Assembly (NCBI RefSeq): GCF_014490035.1
Contig: NZ_CP061008.1
Coordinates: 3,658,001 to 3,722,000, forward strand
Reading direction: 5' to 3'
From: Achromobacter xylosoxidans
Lineage (GTDB): Bacteria; Pseudomonadota; Gammaproteobacteria; Burkholderiales; Burkholderiaceae_B
DNA length: 64,000 bases
Below the pieces are notes generated by a model. The model was not told the origin of the DNA and ran no database searches. It saw nothing but the letters and a program-made list of their open reading frames with translations. The position numbers and the translations under genes were made by a program. Shown here in pieces: positions 42,489 through 50,281 of the stretch; the first letter of the stretch is position 1, and each line of letters starts with the position of its first letter.

Positions 42489-45400
42489 ATGCCCTTGCAG
42501 GACACGCCATTCGGCAGGATTACGCGCACCTCGCGCTGGTTGAACCTGGCCTTGTTCGGCATATTGCCCCTGGTGCTGGTGCTGGGCAGCGCGCTTTTCT
42601 GGGGCCTGCAGCGCATCATCGAACAAGAGCGCGAACGCCTGAACCTGGATTTCACCATACTCATCGGCTATGTCCATGCCCAGGAACAGTTCCTGAACAA
42701 GCTGCGCTCGCATAGCCCATCGCTGCCTGCCGAAAACACTTCGACCACGATTTCCCTGCATGCAACGAGCGTCCGCGAACGCTTCGGCATGCAGCTCCTC
42801 GATGGGCAGCACAGCAGCGCCGAAATGGCGTTCTCCCTGGCATGCGGGGACCCGTCAGACTGTCCCACGGCCGGCCGGCGGCTGGCGGGCCTGGGCGGCT
42901 ATCTGGCGAATTTCTACTCCACCTACTGGGCGTCGTCCTATTTCCCCGCGTCCACCAGTTTCCTGGTCAACCAGAACGACAGCATCAGTCTCAGCGTCCC
43001 GGCGGTCGACGCGCCGTCCGGCTACGAGATGCTGACCCCGCGGCACTTCCTGGCGGCCACGGACGCCATACGCGCGGAACTACGCCAACTGGATGCGGTC
43101 CAGCAACGCCTGATCGATCAGGATCTGCCTGGCTTGCCGGGGCCGGCCAGCGCGGGCCGCATTCATTGGTTCCGTACGGCAGAGCTGCCGGGCAGCATGT
43201 TGGGAATGATCTACGCCAACGTCCCGCCATCGGCATGGAGCGGCAGACCGGGGACAACGCCCGCGATCTATGCCGCCACGCTGCTCAGCCACCACCGCAT
43301 CAGCATCTTTGAAAAAGCGATGAGCCGGCCCCTGTACGGCGGATTCTGGCTGTCGCACCGCGAAGCCGGCATACTGCTGGGCGACGGCGACCGTCCAAGG
43401 GTGAGCGAGAACGGGCTGCACTATACGGCCGACGGGCTGGTGCTGCGCACCACCGACTCGACCGGCGTCTGGACCGGCGTGTATCGGGTCGACTATCCCG
43501 TTTTCTTCCAGGACAATCTCTGGCTGCCGATCACCGCCGCCTTGCTCCTGCTCTTGAGCCTGGGCGGCGGCTTTGCCTTCGTGCGCTGGTTCAACCGCAG
43601 CGTGATCGCGCCCGCGCAGAATGCCCAGCACAAAATCGTCGAACGAGAAGAATTCAGTCGCACGCTGGTCGAGACCGCGCCCGTTGCGCTCTGCCTGCTG
43701 GCGCGTCCCACGGGCGACATCGTGTTCGGCAACGGCCTGGCGCTGCAATGGCTGGGCGTCGAAGCCGGCCAGCCGCTGGAAAACACGCCGGAGGCCAATC
43801 TGCTGCTACGCCAGGTGCTGGCGGCGACCGCGCCGGGAACCATCGCCAATTTCCATGCCGCCGACGGCCGCCCGCTGTATGTCGCCTATGCACCGACGCG
43901 CTACAACAACCGGGATGTCGTGCTGTGCGCCTTTTCCGACATCAGCGCCCGGGCGTCGATAGAACGCGCGCTGGCACAGGCCAAGCGGGAAGCGGATAAG
44001 GCCAGCGAAGCCAAGTCCACGTTCCTGGCGACCATGAGCCACGAAATCCGCACGCCGCTCTATGGCGTGCTGGGGACATTGGAACTGATGGGGTTGACGC
44101 AGCTGGACCGCGAACAACGCCAGCATCTGGAGCGCATGCAAAGCTCGTCGGCGATCCTGCTCCAACTCATCAGCGACATCCTGGACATCACCAAGATCGA
44201 AGCCGGCCAGCTTGTGCTGGAGTCCACGGAGTTCAACCCTCGTGAACTGGTGCAGAGCTGCACCAGCTCCTATGCGGCGATGGCCGAGCAAAAGGGCCTG
44301 CTGCTGTTCTGTTGCGTGGACATCGACGTGCCGCCCTGGGTGACGGGCGACGCCGCCCGAATCCGGCAGATACTGGGCAACCTGCTGAGCAACGCCATCA
44401 AATTCAGCGAATCGGGGCATGTGATCGCACGCCTGAAGGTTGCAAGCGCCGCGGCCGACCAAACGACCCTCACGCTCCAGGTCGTCGACACGGGCATCGG
44501 CATCGGCAAGGACGAACAGACCCAACTCTTCGTGCCCTTCTACCAGATCGATGGCGCATCGCATACGGTGCGAGGCACGGGGATCGGCCTGCCCATCTGC
44601 GCGCGCCTGGCCAAGCTGATGGGCAGCGAGATACGGGTGACCAGCGAACTGGGGCTGGGCAGCAGCTTTTCGCTGGAGTTGCCGCTGCGGACCGTGCCCG
44701 GCCGGCCGCTCGATACGCCCGATCTGCGCGGCGCTCGCGTCCTGGTGCGCAGCCCCAATCGCGAGCTGACCGACAACGTTTGCCTGTGGCTGAATCTCTG
44801 GGGCGCGCAGGCCGCCCCCGCTCCGGCCCCCCTGCCCTTGGGCGCGCCCGACGAGGTGCTGCTGGACGTGCTGTTCAGCGGACCCGACCTGGATGCCCTG
44901 GACTGGGGCGGCCACCACGTGCTGGCGGCCGCTGGCGTCAAGGCGCCCTCCGCCCGCACCATCCGGGTCATACCCGGCGTGGATCAGATCGCCGCCGGCA
45001 TCCTGGGCGCCTTGCGGGGCCAGCTGACACCGCCGCCCGGCGCTGCGGAAGCGATCATATTCGCGCCTTTGGGGCTGCGGGTCCTGGTCGCCGAAGACAA
45101 CCCGATCAATCAGGCGACGTTGCAGAATCAGCTGCAACAGCTGGGCTGTACCGCGACAGTGGCCCCGAATGGCGCCGAGGCGTTGACGCTTTGGGGACTG
45201 GGAACCTACGACGTGCTGCTGACCGACGTCAACATGCCCCGCATGAACGGCTACGACCTGGCTCGCGAACTGCGCGCCCAAGGCGTCAAGGTCCCTATCA
45301 TCGGCGTCACGGCAAACGCGATGCGCGAAGAGGAAGAGCGCTGCCTGGATGCAGGCATGACGTCATGGCTCGTCAAGCCTATCGAGTTGCGCACGCTGCG

Positions 45401-45761
45401 CCGCCATCTGCAGCACCGCAACGCCGGCGCTTCGGGCATCGCGACGGCCATGACCCGCTTGCTTCCCGCGGCAGCCAGCACGCCGCCCCCGGCGTCCATC
45501 AAGTTCCGCGCGCTTTTCATCACTACGATGCAGGACGATCTGGAGCAGCTGGAGCAGACACTGGCGGCCGGCGACCTGCACCTGCTGCAAAAGACGCTGC
45601 ACCGCATCCGGGGCGCGGTCGGCGTCGTGCACATGACAGCGCTGACCCGCAGGCTGGAGGCGCTGGAAGCGGCGCTGCACAACGAAGGACTGAACGCGGT
45701 GACGTTCAGCGAAGCCCAAGCCCTGGCCGGCGCGCTGCGACGCATGCTGGCGGAAATCTAA
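42489..45761 (+). CDS. Hybrid sensor histidine kinase with Hpt domain (RcsC-like)
   Basis: 1090 residues from the ATG at 42489, with GAGGAAG upstream. TM1 about 18-40, periplasmic sensor, TM2 about 340-360, PAS-like domain, HisKA H518 in MSHEIRTPLYG, HATPase (NLLSNAIKFSE, DTGIGIG, GTGIGLPI), an inactive receiver-like segment, receiver D913 in LTDVNMPRMNG, then a C-terminal Hpt with H1038 in LHRIRGAVG. Only this kinase has an Hpt, so it can act as the phosphotransfer hub for both kinases. It corresponds to RcsC of the PvrSR-RcsCB system. The operon continues to the RcsB-like gene after 61 bp. Confidence 0.92.
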   Translation: MPLQDTPFGRITRTSRWLNLALFGILPLVLVLGSALFWGLQRIIEQERERLNLDFTILIGYVHAQEQFLNKLRSHSPSLPAENTSTTISLHATSVRERFGMQLLDGQHSSAEMAFSLACGDPSDCPTAGRRLAGLGGYLANFYSTYWASSYFPASTSFLVNQNDSISLSVPAVDAPSGYEMLTPRHFLAATDAIRAELRQLDAVQQRLIDQDLPGLPGPASAGRIHWFRTAELPGSMLGMIYANVPPSAWSGRPGTTPAIYAATLLSHHRISIFEKAMSRPLYGGFWLSHREAGILLGDGDRPRVSENGLHYTADGLVLRTTDSTGVWTGVYRVDYPVFFQDNLWLPITAALLLLLSLGGGFAFVRWFNRSVIAPAQNAQHKIVEREEFSRTLVETAPVALCLLARPTGDIVFGNGLALQWLGVEAGQPLENTPEANLLLRQVLAATAPGTIANFHAADGRPLYVAYAPTRYNNRDVVLCAFSDISARASIERALAQAKREADKASEAKSTFLATMSHEIRTPLYGVLGTLELMGLTQLDREQRQHLERMQSSSAILLQLISDILDITKIEAGQLVLESTEFNPRELVQSCTSSYAAMAEQKGLLLFCCVDIDVPPWVTGDAARIRQILGNLLSNAIKFSESGHVIARLKVASAAADQTTLTLQVVDTGIGIGKDEQTQLFVPFYQIDGASHTVRGTGIGLPICARLAKLMGSEIRVTSELGLGSSFSLELPLRTVPGRPLDTPDLRGARVLVRSPNRELTDNVCLWLNLWGAQAAPAPAPLPLGAPDEVLLDVLFSGPDLDALDWGGHHVLAAAGVKAPSARTIRVIPGVDQIAAGILGALRGQLTPPPGAAEAIIFAPLGLRVLVAEDNPINQATLQNQLQQLGCTATVAPNGAEALTLWGLGTYDVLLTDVNMPRMNGYDLARELRAQGVKVPIIGVTANAMREEEERCLDAGMTSWLVKPIELRTLRRHLQHRNAGASGIATAMTRLLPAAASTPPPASIKFRALFITTMQDDLEQLEQTLAAGDLHLLQKTLHRIRGAVGVVHMTALTRRLEALEAALHNEGLNAVTFSEAQALAGALRRMLAEI

Positions 45762-45822
45762 ACCCGTTTTCGTCGTGTCCCGGCAGGAACTTGGATTAAA
45801 ATGAACACCCTCGGAAGCCTGG

Positions 45823-46527
45823 ATGGCTTCGGAAGCCGCGCCATTCGATAGCCCATTCATGAGCAAGCCTTTATCTGCACAGGATGTACGTATCATCGTC
45901 GCCGATGATCATCCGATCATCTCGCTTGCCGTGGCCGAATCTCTCAACGGGGTTCCGGGCTTCAGCGTCGTGGCGACTGCCCGCTCCGGACTGGAGCTCC
46001 TTGCGGCGGCCCAAAACCACCCCTGCAACTTGATCGTGACCGACTTCACGATGCAGTCCGACGCAGCGGACGAGGACGGCCTGCGCCTCATCGAGCGCCT
46101 GCAGCGCCAATTTCCGCAGATCCCGATCGTGGTCTTCACGATGCTGACCAATAGCGGCATTCTCAGCCAATTGCGGCAACTGGGCGTGGCGGGCATCGTC
46201 GGCAAAGACGAACCCATCGACAAGCTGGTGGCGGTATGCGTACGCGCCATGACCGGAGCAGAGACGATCCTGTCGGCCGGCGTCGACAAGCGGCTCAGCC
46301 AGAATGATGTGACGATGGGAGGCGCTGGCCGCACCAGGAGCCTGTCGCCCAAGGAGCTCGAAGTGGTGCGCCTGTTCGCGCTGGGGCTGTCGGTGACGGA
46401 GATCGCGCGCCGGCTGAACCGGTCCGTCGCAACCATCGGCACGCAAAAGCAGTCGGCCATGCGCAAGCTCAACATCGACAGCAACGCCGAACTGCTGCGC
46501 TACGCCGACGAACAAGGATTCGCCTGA
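45823..46527 (+). CDS. RcsB-like response regulator (LuxR family)
   Basis: 234 residues from the ATG at 45823 (GGAAG five bases upstream); an ATG at 45859 would give 222. Receiver domain with DDHPI and phospho-acceptor D74 in IVTDFTMQ, then a LuxR-type helix-turn-helix (about 165-228: SLSPKELEVVRLFALGLSVTEIARRLNRSVATIGTQKQSAM). The last segment closely follows enterobacterial RcsB. Probable DNA-binding output of the upstream kinases; the convergent autotransporter gene is the obvious target candidate. Confidence 0.9.
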   Translation: MASEAAPFDSPFMSKPLSAQDVRIIVADDHPIISLAVAESLNGVPGFSVVATARSGLELLAAAQNHPCNLIVTDFTMQSDAADEDGLRLIERLQRQFPQIPIVVFTMLTNSGILSQLRQLGVAGIVGKDEPIDKLVAVCVRAMTGAETILSAGVDKRLSQNDVTMGGAGRTRSLSPKELEVVRLFALGLSVTEIARRLNRSVATIGTQKQSAMRKLNIDSNAELLRYADEQGFA

Positions 46528-46551
46528 GCGCTGTCCCGCCCGTCCACGCGT

Positions 46552-46590
46552 AACGCCCGGCTGCGCTCACCGCGCAACCGGGCGTTGCTT
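46552..46590. terminator. Bidirectional hairpin terminator
   Basis: AACGCCCGG (46552-46560) pairs with CCGGGCGTT (46578-46586), with an inner TGCGC/GCGCA stem. It sits in the 78-bp gap between the stops of the RcsB-like gene (+) and the autotransporter (-), so it can end transcripts from both sides. T-rich GTTGCTT follows on the plus strand. Confidence 0.7.
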
Positions 46591-46605
46591 GACGCTGACC
46601 GGCCC

Positions 46606-49600
46606 TTACCAGCGATAGGTCACGTTCAACATCCCGCCTATCCCGCGCTGGTCGCCATTGCCGGCCAGGCCAGACACCTGGCCCGCCAGATAAAGGGACT
46701 TGCCGATCCTGCCCTCGGCGCCCATCTTCAACTCAGCCGCGTCGCGCAACGGCTTGACGCTGAAGCGCCCGTCACCGATCGCGACCTGCGGGGTGCCTGT
46801 ATTGTGCAGCCAATTGGCCTCCAGGAACGGACGCATCGTCGCCCCAGCCTCGGACTTGCCCAGCGGATAAACGCGCGCGCCGACCCGCGTGGTCACTGAA
46901 TTCGCGCTGCCGCTCTCCAGCTTCATGCCCGGCAGCGTGGCGTCTTCGGCGTCGTACCGGGTGTAGGCCACTTGAACCTGAGGCTCGACCACCACGGCGG
47001 CCAGGGCCGAACCGGGCGCGAACGGCCGCACCGCATAGCCTGCTTCGACCGAAGCCATCCAGGCATGGGCGTGATAGCGCGCCGATCCCAGTTCGCTGCT
47101 GATCTGGTTCGAGTAGCGGGCGTACTGCAGCGTGGAGTCCGCATAGGCGCCCAGGCGGGTGACGTCATTGGCGTAGGCCGTGGCATACACGCCGACGGAG
47201 TAGCCCGTAACCTTGCCCCGCGCTCGCGCGTTCACGGACGAGTTCGAGCCAGGCAGCATGAGCCGCGACGTGGAGTTCGCCCGCGCATCGCCGTAACCCG
47301 CCATCACGCCGGCAAACATGACGCCGTCCTGACCCGCGCGGGCGTGCAGCACATCGCCGCCCAGCTGCATGACGTAGCTGTCCGTGTCGACATCGACCTT
47401 GCCCTGTGTCATGCGCAGGCCGCTGTCGTGGCTACCTTTCACGCGCGCCCAGAGCGTATTGCCGGCTTTATCCGTCGCATCATTAGCCGACGGGATCCGA
47501 CCCACCGCGCGGTCATGCAGGCTGTGCATGAACATCCGCGTCGCCGCCAACTGGTTGCCCAGGTACGCGCCGCTTTCCGGCGAGACGTTGACGTAGCCCT
47601 CGCCGCCGGGCGGGGTGATCTCGGGCGGCGCCACCGGCCCGCCGGGCTCCGTGACCGGCGGTTCCGGCTTTTCCGGGTCGACCTCACCGCCTGGATCCGT
47701 GATCGGCGGTTCCGGCTTTTCCGGGTCGACCTCACCGCCTGGATCCGTGATCGGCGGTTCCGGCTTTTCCGGGTCGACCTCACCGCCTGGATCCGTGATC
47801 GGCGGCTCCGGCGTTTCCGGGTCGACCTCGCCGCCCGGCGTATAGACGGAAGTCAGGTACCAGTCTGACGCCACGCCATTGGCGCCGCCGCGCACCAGGC
47901 TGTAGTCATAGCCATTGATCGCGATGGTTCCCGCGCTAGCGCGGTAGCCCGTCGACCCGGCGTCCAGGCGAAACGCGTCCGCAGTGGTGGTGCCTCCGTT
48001 GATCGTTTCCACCAGTCGGATGCCTTGCGTGGTCTGCCCGCCCGCGCCGCCCGCGTTGACAATACGCATGGCCGTGGTGCCGGAGGTGGAACCGCCGTCG
48101 ATCACCAGCTTGTCGGTCAGGGAACTATCATCGCCCAGCCGAGTGTTCATGACCAGCGTGCCGCCGCCGGCGTAGTCGTTCACGGTCACCGTCTTGAAGC
48201 CCGCGTGCGCGTCGGGTGCGACGAATCTCACCGTGCCCGCGTTGTTCAGGACGCCGAAGGAAGAATCGCCGCGGACGTTCCAGGTGCTGGTGGCGTCCAC
48301 GCCCAGACTATTGATGCGGCCGCCGCGTGAGATGAGCGCGCCGGTCAACACGCTGGCATTCTTGAGCGAGACATCCACGACGCCACTGTCGGCCAGGATG
48401 TCACCCGCCAGGGTCGAGCCAGAAGCGTCCAGGTTGACCAGCCCCGCTTCGATGGTCGTGGTCGTGCCGCCGCTGGTGACATCGACCGCCCGCGCGTGCA
48501 GCAGCAAGCCGCCGTCCTCGACGCCGCCCTGGCGGGCCGTGACTTGCGCGTCGCGCAGCGTGAAGTCATGGTTGCCGCCCGTGACCAGCAACGCGGCGGC
48601 GTCCTGCGTGTCGACGCGGCTGCCGTTCGTGAGGAACAGCGTATTGGTGATGTCCTCCCCGGTCACGTAGCTCCAGATTCCGTATGCGTCGGCCCCCTCG
48701 GTGCTCAGCTGTGTGCTGTCCAGCATCACGATGGTCCGGTTGCTCATGGCGAGGCCCGTGGCGTCGGCGCCGCGCGTGCGCACGACGGTTCCCGTCGCGC
48801 TGACCTTCGAGTTGGTTCCGCTGGAAAAAAGTCCGTGCGCCAGGACGCCTTCGGTTTCGATGGTGGAGTCCGTCAACGAAATGCTGGCGCCGGATACCCG
48901 CGCCAGCGCGCCAACCGAACCCGCGCCGCTGGTCTGGATCCGCGTGCCGTAGGTTTCTATGGTGGCCTGGGTTCCCCCTTCGCGCGACGCATATAGCCCA
49001 TGCGCATTGTTGCCACGCGTGGTGATGGAACCCCCGCGCAGGATCGCGCGGCCCCGCCGGTTGTCGATACCGAGCGACTGGGAGTCGATGTGCAGGCCGA
49101 CCGCGTCGAGTTCGCTATCGACGCCGATGAGCCAGATCCCCGCTCCCCACGAGCGCGTGACCGAGATTGAGACGTCGCGCAGCTTGGCCGAAGCGCCGTC
49201 CGCGTTAAGATTGATGCCGTACCCGTTGGAACTCGACAGCGTCGCATCGCTGACTTCCACGGCGCCGCCCGGGACGCCGTAAACGCTGTTCGCCATGATC
49301 GCGTCGCCATAGGCGGTCACCGAGCCGCCCGCCATCACGAGCCTCCCGCTTTCCGCGTCGATGCCCCTGCCGGAGACAGCCGTGAGGTGCGTGTCCTTGA
49401 GCGACAGCGTCGACGTGGCGCCTCTCGCGGCCATCGCGGCGATCGTATTGCCACGAACGCTGGCATTGACGCCTGTCAGTTCGACCCGACCGCCGTTATC
49501 GACATAAACGGCGGCGCTGTTATTGGCGGCCGTGGTGATATCGAGGGACTCCGCCGTGATGAGGGAGTTTGCGCCTTCCGCGCGCAATCCGGTGCTGCCG

Positions 49601-50085
49601 TTGTTTGCCAGGGAGACGCTGCCGCCTTTCAGGGTGACTTTTCCGCCCGACTGCGCGTAAGCCCCATGGGAATACAAGCCCGCGGTGCTGATTTCGGTAT
49701 TGACGGCCGATATCGAACTGCCCGCGCCCGTCGCATGCAGGCCGTATGCGTAATACCCGGTGCCCACGGTCTGCACGCTGCCGTTGGACAGTTCCGCCGC
49801 CCCGCCCTGGCTGGCCTTGACGCCCGGGGTGTTCTGGCCGCCTGCTCCGCCCGCGATGATACGGATGCCGTCTCCGATCACCTTGTTGCCCGCGATAGAG
49901 ACAGTGATGGCCGCTCCGGCGCCAGCATGGGTGACCGTAGCCCCGGACTCCAACGTCATCTGCGTGCCGCCCGTCGGATCCGATACATCCACCTGGCCGA
50001 GTTCCGCCGCAACGCCGACGACCGGGTAGGCGGGAAGCGTGGCGGCCAGTATGCCGATCATGATGGGGGTGAGATGCTGGTTCAT
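46606..50085 (-). CDS. Pertactin-like type V autotransporter (probable adhesin)
   Basis: 1159 residues from the ATG at 50085 (AAGGA seven bases upstream). Signal peptide about 1-27, then a long repetitive Gly/Ser/Thr-rich passenger (about 28-745) with beta-helix-type repeats such as GLYSHGAYAQSGGKVTLKGGSV. A proline-rich linker at about 751-814 consists of four 16-residue repeats (PGGEVDPEKPEPPITD type). The C-terminal beta-barrel (about 870-1159) ends in VTYRW, with the terminal aromatic residue needed for outer-membrane insertion. No serine-protease motif seen. Likely surface adhesin, placed next to the PvrSR-RcsCB-like operon. Confidence 0.9.
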   Translation of the reverse strand: MNQHLTPIMIGILAATLPAYPVVGVAAELGQVDVSDPTGGTQMTLESGATVTHAGAGAAITVSIAGNKVIGDGIRIIAGGAGGQNTPGVKASQGGAAELSNGSVQTVGTGYYAYGLHATGAGSSISAVNTEISTAGLYSHGAYAQSGGKVTLKGGSVSLANNGSTGLRAEGANSLITAESLDITTAANNSAAVYVDNGGRVELTGVNASVRGNTIAAMAARGATSTLSLKDTHLTAVSGRGIDAESGRLVMAGGSVTAYGDAIMANSVYGVPGGAVEVSDATLSSSNGYGINLNADGASAKLRDVSISVTRSWGAGIWLIGVDSELDAVGLHIDSQSLGIDNRRGRAILRGGSITTRGNNAHGLYASREGGTQATIETYGTRIQTSGAGSVGALARVSGASISLTDSTIETEGVLAHGLFSSGTNSKVSATGTVVRTRGADATGLAMSNRTIVMLDSTQLSTEGADAYGIWSYVTGEDITNTLFLTNGSRVDTQDAAALLVTGGNHDFTLRDAQVTARQGGVEDGGLLLHARAVDVTSGGTTTTIEAGLVNLDASGSTLAGDILADSGVVDVSLKNASVLTGALISRGGRINSLGVDATSTWNVRGDSSFGVLNNAGTVRFVAPDAHAGFKTVTVNDYAGGGTLVMNTRLGDDSSLTDKLVIDGGSTSGTTAMRIVNAGGAGGQTTQGIRLVETINGGTTTADAFRLDAGSTGYRASAGTIAINGYDYSLVRGGANGVASDWYLTSVYTPGGEVDPETPEPPITDPGGEVDPEKPEPPITDPGGEVDPEKPEPPITDPGGEVDPEKPEPPVTEPGGPVAPPEITPPGGEGYVNVSPESGAYLGNQLAATRMFMHSLHDRAVGRIPSANDATDKAGNTLWARVKGSHDSGLRMTQGKVDVDTDSYVMQLGGDVLHARAGQDGVMFAGVMAGYGDARANSTSRLMLPGSNSSVNARARGKVTGYSVGVYATAYANDVTRLGAYADSTLQYARYSNQISSELGSARYHAHAWMASVEAGYAVRPFAPGSALAAVVVEPQVQVAYTRYDAEDATLPGMKLESGSANSVTTRVGARVYPLGKSEAGATMRPFLEANWLHNTGTPQVAIGDGRFSVKPLRDAAELKMGAEGRIGKSLYLAGQVSGLAGNGDQRGIGGMLNVTYRW
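47644..47835 (-). repeat. Four tandem 48-bp repeats in the autotransporter linker
   Basis: Four consecutive near-identical 48-bp units; a GTCGAC word recurs at 47677, 47725, 47773 and 47821, exactly 48 bp apart. Each unit codes 16 residues of a Pro/Glu/Asp-rich linker between passenger and barrel. Unit length is a multiple of three, so copy-number change would keep the frame and alter stalk length. Confidence 0.95.
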
Positions 50086-50186
50086 GGTGGATTCCTTGGC
50101 CCCTGCCAAGGTCCGCTGACGAACATCGCAAATCACCCGCGATAGTGCATTGCCTATCGATCAATAAGCCTGCGACCTGGACAAGG

Positions 50187-50214
50187 AGAGAATGAAGAAG
50201 AGGCCTCATTCTCT
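50187..50214. promoter_or_regulatory. 9-bp inverted repeat upstream of the autotransporter
   Basis: AGAGAATGA (50187-50195), 10-bp spacer, TCATTCTCT (50206-50214): a perfect dyad about 102-130 bp upstream of the autotransporter start. The AGAAT/ATTCT-like half sites recall RcsB-type boxes, but the spacing differs. Possible regulator site. Confidence 0.4.
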
Positions 50215-50235
50215 AGAGTCAAGGCTCCAGCAAGA

Positions 50236-50246
50236 ATCATAAGATT
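50236..50246. promoter_or_regulatory. ATCATAAGATT site, second copy
   Basis: Same 11-bp word as in the degenerate-EAL/kinase gap (38296-38306), here about 151-161 bp upstream of the autotransporter start, in an AT-rich stretch between that gene and the PepSY gene. It contains the small dyad AATC-ATAA-GATT. Candidate shared regulator site. Confidence 0.35.
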
Positions 50247-50281
50247 ATTAAAACCCCATCCCCGCGGCCGGCAACCTCTCT

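Noticed and set aside
47644..47835. Tandem repeats as a CRISPR array
   Set aside because: The units are contiguous, have no unique spacers and encode an in-frame Pro/Glu linker within the autotransporter.
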